A stretch of DNA of 64,000 nt from Nocardia flavorosea (lineage in GTDB: Bacteria; Actinomycetota; Actinomycetes; Mycobacteriales; Mycobacteriaceae): contig NZ_JADLQL010000002.1 in NCBI RefSeq assembly GCF_015477805.1, forward strand, positions 620,001-684,000. The letters run 5' to 3'. Numbering within the stretch: position 1 is the stretch's first letter; each line of letters opens with the position of its first letter. Below the pieces are notes generated by a model. That model was given only the letters and a program-made list of their open reading frames with translations, ran no database searches and was not told the DNA's origin. The position numbers and the translations under genes are program-made. Shown here in pieces: positions 53,806 through 61,288 of this stretch.

Positions 53806-54909
53806 ATGACAACCACAGCAACCGGCCGTCTATTCACCCCGGCCCGTCTCGGTGAACTCGAACTGTCGCACCGGCTGGTGATGGCGCCGCTCACGCGCAA
53901 CCGCGCGGCCGCGGACGGTACACCGACCGACCTGATGACCACCTACTACGCCCAGCGCGCCACGGCCGGATTGATCATCGCCGAGGCCGCCACCCCGAAC
54001 CCCGTCGGCCAGACCTACCCGAACATTCCCGGCATCCACCGCGCGGAACATATCGCGGGCTGGCGACAGATCACCGAGGCCGTACAGCGCGGAGGCGGCC
54101 GGATGTTCCTGCAACTGCAGCACGGTGGCCGGGTCGGGCATCCCGACAACAGCGGGCTGGCACCCGTCGCTCCCTCGCCGATCGCGCTACCCGAAACGAT
54201 TCACACGCCGTCCGGCCGCCAGGAACCCGTAGTCCCCGAAGAATTGTCCGCCGACGAGATCCAGCGGACGGTCGCCGATTTCGCGGCCGCCGCCCGTAAT
54301 GCTGTCGCCGCCGGGTTCGCCGGGGTCGAGGTACACAGCGCGAACGGTCATCTGCTGCATCAATTCCTGGCCTCGAACACCAACCGGCGCACCGATGCCT
54401 ACGGCGGTACGGTCGCGAACCGAATCCGATTCACTGTAGAGGTCGTCGAAGCGGTCGCGGCCGCCATAGGCGCGGACCGCGTCGGGTTGCGTATCTCCCC
54501 GGCCAATCCCGTCAACGGAATCGACGAAGAGGACACCGCGGACCTCTATCCGGCCCTCGTCACCGCACTCGCCGACCGGGGACTCGCCTATCTGCACATA
54601 GTCCAGGCCGAGCCGGCCGACCCGCTGCTGCGCCGGCTTCGCGACAGCTGGCCCGGCACCCTCATCGCCAACCCCGCGAAGTCGGGCGATTCCCGCGATC
54701 CCGCGGCCATCGTTTCCGCGGCCGAAGCCCTGCTCGCCGCCGGTGCCGACTTCATTGCCCTCGGCCGCGCCTTCTTGACCACCCCGGACCTGGTCCGGCG
54801 GCTGCGTACCGGCGCGCCGCTGAACGAAATACGCGAAGCCCAGCTGATGTATGTGGGCGGACCGGATGGGTACATCGACTACCCGGCATTGCCGGATATC
54901 GCCGCCTGA
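53806..54909 (+). CDS. Old yellow enzyme-type NAD(P)H:flavin oxidoreductase
   Basis: This 367-residue TIM-barrel flavoenzyme starts at ATG 53806. It has LFTPARLGELELSHRLVMAPLTRNRA, QLQHGGRVGH, the ligand-binding pair in VEVHSANGHLLHQFL, the segment NRRTDAYGGTVANRIRF and ADFIALGRAFLTTPDL. It reduces activated C=C bonds of enones and quinones. Control by the divergent MerR regulator is inferred from the shared palindrome. Confidence 0.9.
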   Translation: MTTTATGRLFTPARLGELELSHRLVMAPLTRNRAAADGTPTDLMTTYYAQRATAGLIIAEAATPNPVGQTYPNIPGIHRAEHIAGWRQITEAVQRGGGRMFLQLQHGGRVGHPDNSGLAPVAPSPIALPETIHTPSGRQEPVVPEELSADEIQRTVADFAAAARNAVAAGFAGVEVHSANGHLLHQFLASNTNRRTDAYGGTVANRIRFTVEVVEAVAAAIGADRVGLRISPANPVNGIDEEDTADLYPALVTALADRGLAYLHIVQAEPADPLLRRLRDSWPGTLIANPAKSGDSRDPAAIVSAAEALLAAGADFIALGRAFLTTPDLVRRLRTGAPLNEIREAQLMYVGGPDGYIDYPALPDIAA

Positions 54910-54995
54910 TGACGCGCACCGCAACCTCGGCCGGAAGTTACGCGCCCAGCCATCCGCCCGGAGCCGACGGCCCCTCGAATACACCGGAGTGACGT

Positions 54996-55676
54996 TCAGT
55001 CCGCCGAGTCCGATGAACTTTCGATCGGACCGGACTTCGGGTCGGTCGGGGGACTCGGCGAGTCGTCGACCGGCTGCCGGAGGATGGTCCGCAACTTTTC
55101 CGGCGCGACCTTGCGGAAGTCGCTCAGGTAGATCTCGTGGTGCCTGCCGGCCATCCGCAGTCCGTTGTCCGGGATGAACTCCTGATGCATGCGCGCCAGC
55201 ACCTCGGCTTCGTCGTCGAACGAACCGATATGCAAGGTCTGCACACAACGTCCCTCGGACAACGACTCCAGCCGCACATCGTCCAGCCGCGCCGGGCGGT
55301 TCTTCGCCCCAGCCTGTTCGACGGCGGCCGTGAACATCTCCCGGTCGATCCAGTCCGGGACCATGATCATCAAAGTCCAGTCCCATCGCGCCTTGTCCCG
55401 CGCCGCCGTGAAGGAATCCATATCCTCGGCCCACCACAACCCCTCCAGCGGCATCACCACATAGTCGCGGCCGAGGCCGCGTTTACTGGCGAACTTCAGC
55501 TTGTAGGCCACCGGATACAGGGACTCGACGGCCGCGGTGAACTCGGGCGCGGTGTTCGGGTCGCCGTGGCCGTCGATCATGAGGTATTGCAGGTCGGGCA
55601 CCTCCACAACGCGGAAACGGCCGCGTTCGGCCTGGTAGGCGTCGAGGGTCCGCTTGAAGTCGAGCTTGTCCGTCAT
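54996..55676 (-). CDS. GyrI-like small-molecule-binding protein
   Basis: This 226-residue protein starts at ATG 55676. LDFKRTLDAYQAERGRFRVVEVPDLQYLMIDGHGDPN followed by EFTAAVESLYPVAYKLKF is the GyrI-like/SHS2 duplication seen in effector-binding or hydrolase proteins. The C-terminus is a disordered Ser/Pro/Asp tail. The partner and ligand are unknown. It is convergent with the old yellow enzyme gene. Confidence 0.78.
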   Translation of the reverse strand: MTDKLDFKRTLDAYQAERGRFRVVEVPDLQYLMIDGHGDPNTAPEFTAAVESLYPVAYKLKFASKRGLGRDYVVMPLEGLWWAEDMDSFTAARDKARWDWTLMIMVPDWIDREMFTAAVEQAGAKNRPARLDDVRLESLSEGRCVQTLHIGSFDDEAEVLARMHQEFIPDNGLRMAGRHHEIYLSDFRKVAPEKLRTILRQPVDDSPSPPTDPKSGPIESSSDSAD

Positions 55677-56245
55677 CGGGCACCACCATCCGGATCGGTC
55701 ACGCACGCCAAGGTAGCGGTCATAGCGGTCAGGTCTTGTCCGGAAACCGCTGCAGGTGCACTGTCGTGTCCCGGGGTAGCGCCGGGACGGCCTAGTGCGC
55801 GACTTCCGGCGGCGATCGTTACTCGTAAGGCCGATCCGGTCCAGCTCGAACTGCTGTTACACGAACCTGCACTGCATCGGCTCATCGGTGGACCTACCGT
55901 AATGGCAACTCAGCTCCGCCATCTTGCGGAGATCGGCAAGCGGCCGAACGTCAGCAGCCGACATCCGGATCCACCCGTACAGTGCCGGACGCACTCGAGA
56001 GCTTCTGCATGCCCTGTCTTTTGCTCCCGAAGCGTGGCCCATCCACAACCGTCCACGCCGTCCAGACCACCGCCGACCTCGCCACCACCTCCAGAGCCTT
56101 CTCGACCGCACGCTGAGCGACCACCGCGAAAATGACGAGATATGGGCCATATCAGGGTTCCGTGCGTCACATCCGTCCGGTTGACAGAGACCACCGTGCC
56201 AGTAGTGTTGATCAAGCGATTGTTCGATGAGTTCGGGGGGAAGTC
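55677..56245. other. Intergenic stretch upstream of the type VII toxin island
   Basis: I find no gene with a plausible ribosome binding site and product in this 569-base region. It must contain the promoter for the WXG100 genes, most likely in 56160-56240. Short open frames on the plus strand are compositionally unconvincing. Confidence 0.5.
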
Positions 56246-56563
56246 TTGTCAGAGGGGACGCCGGATCCCGGCTTACAGGTCATTCCTGATCACGTCCTCG
56301 ACGCAGGTGGGTTCGTGCAGCTCACCGCCGACCAACTGGTGAACGCCCTGCACTCTCTCGACACCGATATCGACGCCGTGCTCGCGGTATGGAAAGGTCA
56401 CTCCGCCAACGCTTATCGTTCGGGCTGGGATGAAACCAAGCGAGGCGCAGTCGAAGTACTGGAAGCCTTGTCGACCATCGCCGAACTCCTGGGCGTCACC
56501 ACCGAATCGTTCGTCGAACAAGATGACACCAATTCCCAGAGCTACCCATCGCTGAACCTTTAG
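56246..56563 (+). CDS. WXG100-family type VII secretion protein
   Basis: This 105-residue helical-hairpin protein is read from TTG 56246 after GGGGGGAAG. The turn motif is W49-K-G51 (AVWKGHSANAYRSGW), flanked by amphipathic helices (QLTADQLVNALHSLDTDI; KRGAVEVLEALSTIAELL). Such proteins pair with a second WXG protein or an effector for export by an ESX system. It leads the four-gene toxin island. Confidence 0.85.
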   Translation: MSEGTPDPGLQVIPDHVLDAGGFVQLTADQLVNALHSLDTDIDAVLAVWKGHSANAYRSGWDETKRGAVEVLEALSTIAELLGVTTESFVEQDDTNSQSYPSLNL

Positions 56564-56586
56564 CCATATCCCCGGGGGGACCCATC

Positions 56587-56892
56587 GTGCCCGACGATTC
56601 ACAAGCCTTTCAGGTCGACCTCGACCAACTCGACAACCTCACCGCCCGCGCCGCGAATTTCGTCGGTTTCCTCAACGACAGCCTCACCAGCCTCCAGCAA
56701 CGCATGGACGCCCTGCAACACACCTGGACCGGCGACGCCGCCCGCGCCCAATCCGACGCCTACCGGCAATGGGCAACCGGCGCCACCGACGTGAGCGAGG
56801 GCGTCGACGCCATGCGCCAGGCCGCCATCGACGCCCATACCCGGTACACCACCGCCATCGATACGGTGCAACGCATTCTCGGGCCGCGATAG
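56587..56892 (+). CDS. WXG100-family type VII secretion protein
   Basis: This 101-residue protein starts at GTG 56587 after GGGGGGA. The WXG turn is W47-T-G49 (LQHTWTGDAARAQSDAYRQW). It follows the first WXG protein by 23 bases and precedes the toxin by six bases, so the two are probably chaperone-like partners that target the toxin to an ESX machine encoded elsewhere. Confidence 0.87.
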   Translation: MPDDSQAFQVDLDQLDNLTARAANFVGFLNDSLTSLQQRMDALQHTWTGDAARAQSDAYRQWATGATDVSEGVDAMRQAAIDAHTRYTTAIDTVQRILGPR

Positions 56893-56898
56893 CGGCCG

Positions 56899-58302
56899 AT
56901 GAACTACATCAACGTCGACCCGGCCACCTATTACGAAGCCGCGAAAATCGTCAACCAGGCCACGGCCGCGTTCTTCACCACCTACGCCCAGCAACTGAAG
57001 GCCCTGGAATCCACCAACGAGATGGCCGGCAGCGTAGGCCCCGGCGGAGAGTGGGCCATCTCCTACGACGAAAAGGTCCGCGACACCAACAACCTCGTCA
57101 GTGCCTTCACCATGCTCGCCGACCGATACACCACGGCCCTCAACCAGATCGGCCACACCTACGCTCTCGGCGACCACGATCCCACCACCGGCACCCCGCC
57201 ACCGGCCAAACCACCCAGCCCACCCTTGGCGTTTTCATCCTGCCCCATCCCGCCACCCTCGGCCGGCGGCCCCGGCAGCGGCCTGGTCGACGACGGCCTC
57301 GAACTCGCCGAGAAGATCGGCCTCGACCTCCCCGTCCCCGACGGCGACACCGACAAACTCCACACCGCCGCCACCGTATGGAAAGCCCTCGCCCACGCCC
57401 CGGAGGTCACCGACCTTCCCGCCGAGTTGGAACGCGCCGCCGCACTGTTCCAGACTGTCACCACCCCGGAAGTCGACACCATCGACGACGACCTACGGGC
57501 CATGAAAACCGCCGCCGAAGACCTCATCACCACCTTCACCGACCTTGCGAACGAGTGCGCTGCGCAAGAAGCCGCGCACGACAAGATGCGCGTCGACCTC
57601 CAAGACGTCCTCGGCTGGTTCGCCGAAGAACTCCGCGACTACGTACTGGTCACCGCCGCCTTCGCCGTCGCCGCCTCTTTCCTCTCCTTCGGCGTCGGCG
57701 GCGCCGCCGTCACCGCCGTCCGCGCAGGCAAAGCCGTCGACCTCGTCAACGACACCATCCGCAAACTCCGCCACATCGTCTCCATCGCCGGCGTCCGCAA
57801 AGTCGTCGCGCTCACCCGCAACACCACCGACACCCGCACCAAACTCGAACGCATCCACGATGCCATCGAAACCGCCGAAGACACAGTCGAAGCGCAAAAC
57901 AACAGTGCCGGAGTGACTTTCGATGACACTAAGCGACCGCAACTGGGGAGTGATGGGAAATATCATGTGCAAGATGGAGACACAGAAGTAAAGATAGACG
58001 AACCAGGAAATCTTTCACGTACCATTACCGATATAGACCTCGTAGAAAACGGCGTTCTATGGGAGGAGAAATCAGCAGTCAGTTCACCTAACCCCGAGAA
58101 ATGGGTAGAAAAACACGTTACCAAGAAGTTGGAGTCCTTCCTCGAAGCCCGCCAGTATATCGCGGGCCATGAAACGGCACCAATCGGACTCCGGTTTACG
58201 CAAGCTGGGGCTGATCCCCAGTTCAAAGCAGCAGTTGAGAAGGCTGTTGGCGACCTGCGTGCGAAACATCCCGACACTGAAATACACTTGGAGTGGGCGT
58301 AA
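56899..58302 (+). CDS. Type VII-secreted polymorphic toxin with nuclease-like tip
   Basis: This 467-residue protein starts at ATG 56899. Residues 1-95 are a WXG-like helical targeting region (GEWAISYDEKV), 96-125 a Pro-rich linker, 130-245 helical, 248-268 a hydrophobic segment and 285-335 helical. From about residue 338 the composition changes sharply. The tip carries TITDIDLVENGVLWEEKSA, where D378, D380 and E389/E390-x-K391-like spacing suggests a PD-(D/E)XK DNase. The tip and the next gene are about 33-40% GC in sampled 60-base lines against 72% in the body, as expected for exchanged toxin cassettes. Confidence 0.75.
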   Translation: MNYINVDPATYYEAAKIVNQATAAFFTTYAQQLKALESTNEMAGSVGPGGEWAISYDEKVRDTNNLVSAFTMLADRYTTALNQIGHTYALGDHDPTTGTPPPAKPPSPPLAFSSCPIPPPSAGGPGSGLVDDGLELAEKIGLDLPVPDGDTDKLHTAATVWKALAHAPEVTDLPAELERAAALFQTVTTPEVDTIDDDLRAMKTAAEDLITTFTDLANECAAQEAAHDKMRVDLQDVLGWFAEELRDYVLVTAAFAVAASFLSFGVGGAAVTAVRAGKAVDLVNDTIRKLRHIVSIAGVRKVVALTRNTTDTRTKLERIHDAIETAEDTVEAQNNSAGVTFDDTKRPQLGSDGKYHVQDGDTEVKIDEPGNLSRTITDIDLVENGVLWEEKSAVSSPNPEKWVEKHVTKKLESFLEARQYIAGHETAPIGLRFTQAGADPQFKAAVEKAVGDLRAKHPDTEIHLEWA

Positions 58303-58655
58303 TGAGCTACATATTCGATGTCAACGATGAGACGGTTTGGAGCCCAGCTTTGCGCGCTGGAAGGCTTTATACGCTGATGGCAGAAGACATCGCGGACGTC
58401 CTTGGAACAGAGACAGGAATGACGGCAATAGCATCGGATTTTTGGGATATCAATATTGATAAGTTCGAGATTTTCGTCCACGCTATGTATGAAACGTATT
58501 TTTCGAGCAGTCATCCTGTTTTGAAAGGTTTGGTCGGGTCAGTGTTGGCACCTTCTATCGTGGTCTTGGAGCGAGGCGGAAGGGTTATTAGCCCGGCTTC
58601 GACAGAGGAACAAGAATTCATAGTTCGTGCCCATGATCTCTCCATGGCGCGATAA
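58302..58655 (+). CDS. Immunity protein candidate for the preceding toxin
   Basis: This 117-residue acidic protein starts at ATG 58302, overlapping the toxin stop (TAATG). It has no signal peptide and no family I recognise; features are DVNDETVWSPALRAGRLYTLMAEDI and SIVVLERGGRVISPASTEEQEF. Its AT-rich composition matches the toxin tip, so the two arrived together. Position directly after a polymorphic toxin makes immunity the best inference. Confidence 0.7.
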   Translation: MSYIFDVNDETVWSPALRAGRLYTLMAEDIADVLGTETGMTAIASDFWDINIDKFEIFVHAMYETYFSSSHPVLKGLVGSVLAPSIVVLERGGRVISPASTEEQEFIVRAHDLSMAR

Positions 58656-58708
58656 TAGTAGCTGCCCACACCGCGCGACCCGACAAAATTTCATGAATAT
58701 TTCCAAAA

Positions 58709-59056
58709 ATGGCCGTAGACCTCCAGAAGGTGATCGACCGTCGTTGATTCCTCGACGCGGCGGTAGAACCGGTTACCCCGGAATCGACGGAAGATCCGAC
58801 ACAGCCGCCCGCGCTGCCGGCAAAGCCGAATGGTTTGAAACATCAACGATGGAGCATAGGTGACAGAGGGTTCAATACCTGGACAGGCAGATTTCGAACT
58901 CACCTTCGGATGAGCATGAGACGCAACGAGGAGATCGAGCAAGATAAACTGAGGCCATTAGGCATAGATCCGAGTGACGCTGAATCCCGATCCCGCAAAG
59001 TGAAATATTTCTCGGTTTCGGCCCAGACCGTTTCCTCAATTCGGCCTCCATTTTAA
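58709..59056 (+). pseudogene. Interrupted fragment, possible orphan toxin tip
   Basis: The frame opens at ATG 58709 (MAVDLQKVIDRR), meets TGA at 58745-58747 and continues as FLDAAVEPVTPESTEDPTQ, a Pro-rich linker, then KHQRWSIGDRGFNTWTGRFR to a stop at 59056. The GC-rich linker followed by an AT-rich end mirrors the join in the toxin upstream. It resembles a displaced, inactivated C-terminal cassette. The product is not recognised. Confidence 0.35.
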
Positions 59057-59097
59057 GCATTTCCGCTTCCAAAACAAACACATGCCTGTCCTATCCG

Positions 59098-59571
59098 TTG
59101 AAGCACCGCCAAGAACAGAACCTCGGCCACGATCTGAAACCCTTTCTCGCCGATCTGAGTGAGTCGACCGTGGATGACCTGTCGCGGGTATTCGAGGACA
59201 TTTTCCTGGAGGGCGATACCGGTCTCGAGGATCTGCACGCCCTGTTGAATCAGCTCGGTCCGCGAGCCAAGGAGGTAGCTGTGACCACCGCAGAACGACT
59301 CCGCGCCGAAGGTCGCGCTGAAGAGGCGGCTCGGATGCTGCTCAAACTGTTGGCCGCCAAATTCGGGACGCCGCCCGCCGAGACGGTCCACCGGGTCCGC
59401 TCCGCCGACACCGACGAACTGGAAGCATGGATGCCGCGCGTACTCACCGCCACCACCCTGAACGAGATCTTCGCCCCCTCCCGAGCCGGGCGCAGAGTGC
59501 TCTTCCGGCCTTGTGCAGCGAGGTTCCGGGCAGCTGTGCCCCTCGTCAATCCATGGCAGGACGGGCGGTAG
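59098..59571 (+). pseudogene. Truncated Rpn-like C-terminal fragment
   Basis: The frame from TTG 59098 encodes FLADLSESTVDDLSRVFEDI, VTTAERLRAEGRAEEAARMLLKLLAAKFG and LEAWMPRVLTATTLNEIF, the C-terminal architecture of Rpn/YhgA-like proteins. The nuclease half is missing, and the 3' end runs 26 bases into the convergent flavoprotein gene without a natural terminus. It looks like a remnant rather than a full gene. Confidence 0.5.
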
Positions 59572-61177
59572 CAGGCGTGGTGGCGGCAGACTGCTCACCT
59601 GCCGCGCTGCGACCTGCGCGGCGGCCGGCGAAAATGCAGTCGGACAGCGACAGTCCGCTGACGTAGGAGTTCACGCAGATTCCGGCGGCGGTGCGGCCGG
59701 CGGCGTACAGACCCGGGATATCGGCGCCGTCGGCGCCTTTCACCGCGCCGGTGTCCTCGTCGACGACCAGCCCGCCGACGGTGAACATCGGGCAGGGGTT
59801 GGTCAGGCTTCGTTTGATCGAGACATCCACCAGCCAGTACGGGCCGGCCCCGACGGGACGGACATATTCGGCGGGTTTGCCGACCGGGTCGGGGGCTCCG
59901 GTGGCGTAGGCGCTGTTGTGTGCGGCGACCGTTTCCCGGAGTCCCTGCGCATCGATGCCTGCGGCGGCCGCGACCGCGTCGAGTGTATTGCCTCGCTTGG
60001 CTTTCCGGCGCATGACCTCGAACTGCATCCGCTGGAACCAGGCGGCCTGCGGGCCGATCTGCGAGATGGCCTTGCGCATGAGTTCCTCGTCGGCGAGCAG
60101 GAAACCGATACCGTCGTGGCGGTTGATCAGCGCGTCACCGACGGCGGCGCCGTAGCGGGTCTCGTCGATGACCCGCTGTCCTTTCCCGTCGACCAGCAGC
60201 GCACCGGTGAACGAGCTCGGCGGCAGCAGGAACCGCCACGCCGAGACGTTGCCCATCCGGGCGGTGGCGGCACCGACACTGCGACCCATTTCGATACCGC
60301 TGCCGTCGTCACCGGAGCTGCCCAGCGGCAGCCCGTTCGTGTAGGCGGGGGCGTGGGCGCGCACCATTTCCCGGTTGGCGATGAAACCGCCCGCGGTGAG
60401 AACCACACCGCGCCGGGCCTGTACTCGGAGAATGGTGCCGTACCGGCGGTCGAGGCGGGCGAGCTGTTTTTCCAGTACGCGGCGCAGGGGCGGGTAGTAG
60501 ATGCCGGGTTTGGCGGCGATGGCGGCCATCCGGATATAGCGCGCGCGGACCTGCGCGGGCGCATCGCGCAGGGTGCGGCACTGCACCCCCACCACGGCAC
60601 CGGTGTCGTCGGTTAGCAGCGCGGTCGCCGTGGTGAGCGTTTCGACGCGGACGCCCCTGTTCGCCGCGGACCGGGCCAGCGGCGCGAACAGCTTCTTTCC
60701 CGAAGTACCCCACCCCTTCACTCGGTGGCCGCGCTGGGCGGGAGTGATGTCGTTGAAGGCGCCGGAGATCTCGCTACCGGAGTAGTAGAGGTAGTAGTCG
60801 TTGTTCGGGTACGAGGTCTTGTACGGGCACAGCGACGCCTCGAACGGCACTCCGTGCCCGGTCAGCCAGTCGATCATGGCCGGGCTGCCGTCGACGAACC
60901 GGCGCAGGGTCGCGGGCGCGACCGCATCGCCGACCTCACGCTCCAGGTAGGCGAGCATCTGTTCGGGAGTGTCCTCGACCCCGCCCGCTCGCTGCACCCA
61001 GGTGCCGCCGCCGGCGTAGATGATGCCGCCGGACAGCGCGGTCGCTCCCCCGCCGGTGAACCGGTCCAGGACCAGTACCTGCGCACCGTCCTCGGTGGCC
61101 TGCAGCGCCGTCGCCGCTCCGGCCGCACCGTATCCGACGACCACCACGTCCGCGGTCAGATCCCATTCCTGCGCCAT
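59546..61177 (-). CDS. FAD-dependent KstD-like oxidoreductase
   Basis: This 543-residue flavoprotein starts at ATG 61177, seven bases after GGAG. It has the FAD-binding ADVVVVGYGAAGAATALQA, GGGATALSGGIIYAGGGT, a substrate-region SYPNNDYYLYYSGSE and the C-terminal GLYAAGRTAAGICVNSYVSGLSLSDC. It belongs to the succinate dehydrogenase/3-ketosteroid dehydrogenase flavoprotein group but is only distantly like KstD next door. It is divergent from kstD with KstR-like sites between, so a second steroid dehydrogenation is inferred. Confidence 0.82.
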   Translation of the reverse strand: MAQEWDLTADVVVVGYGAAGAATALQATEDGAQVLVLDRFTGGGATALSGGIIYAGGGTWVQRAGGVEDTPEQMLAYLEREVGDAVAPATLRRFVDGSPAMIDWLTGHGVPFEASLCPYKTSYPNNDYYLYYSGSEISGAFNDITPAQRGHRVKGWGTSGKKLFAPLARSAANRGVRVETLTTATALLTDDTGAVVGVQCRTLRDAPAQVRARYIRMAAIAAKPGIYYPPLRRVLEKQLARLDRRYGTILRVQARRGVVLTAGGFIANREMVRAHAPAYTNGLPLGSSGDDGSGIEMGRSVGAATARMGNVSAWRFLLPPSSFTGALLVDGKGQRVIDETRYGAAVGDALINRHDGIGFLLADEELMRKAISQIGPQAAWFQRMQFEVMRRKAKRGNTLDAVAAAAGIDAQGLRETVAAHNSAYATGAPDPVGKPAEYVRPVGAGPYWLVDVSIKRSLTNPCPMFTVGGLVVDEDTGAVKGADGADIPGLYAAGRTAAGICVNSYVSGLSLSDCIFAGRRAGRSAAGEQSAATTPATARPAMD

Positions 61178-61196
61178 CGAGCCACTCCACCAGAAT

Positions 61197-61210
61197 TGAA
61201 ACGAGTTTCG
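61197..61210. promoter_or_regulatory. Imperfect KstR-like site before the flavoprotein gene (TGAAACGAGTTTCG)
   Basis: Only the last base departs from TnnAACnnGTTnnA. It forms a GAAAC/GTTTC dyad 20 bases upstream of the flavoprotein start on the minus strand. Confidence 0.6.
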
Positions 61211-61273
61211 CTGCGTTATACGCGGCATAGCAAGTCTTCTGCCACACAACATAGACCAACAGCGCCCTCATTC

Positions 61274-61287
61274 TATAACGTGTTCTA
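61274..61287. promoter_or_regulatory. KstR operator overlapping the kstD promoter and start (TATAACGTGTTCTA)
   Basis: A full match to TnnAACnnGTTnnA ending one base before ATG 61289. TAACGT (61276-61281) fits TANNNT with seven bases to the start, so transcription probably begins at or next to the ATG and KstR sits directly on it. Confidence 0.85.
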
Positions 61288-61288
61288 C

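Noticed and set aside
55137-56135. 332-codon plus-strand frame opposite the GyrI-like gene
   Set aside because: Mostly antisense to a recognisable gene and otherwise low-complexity; no start signal.
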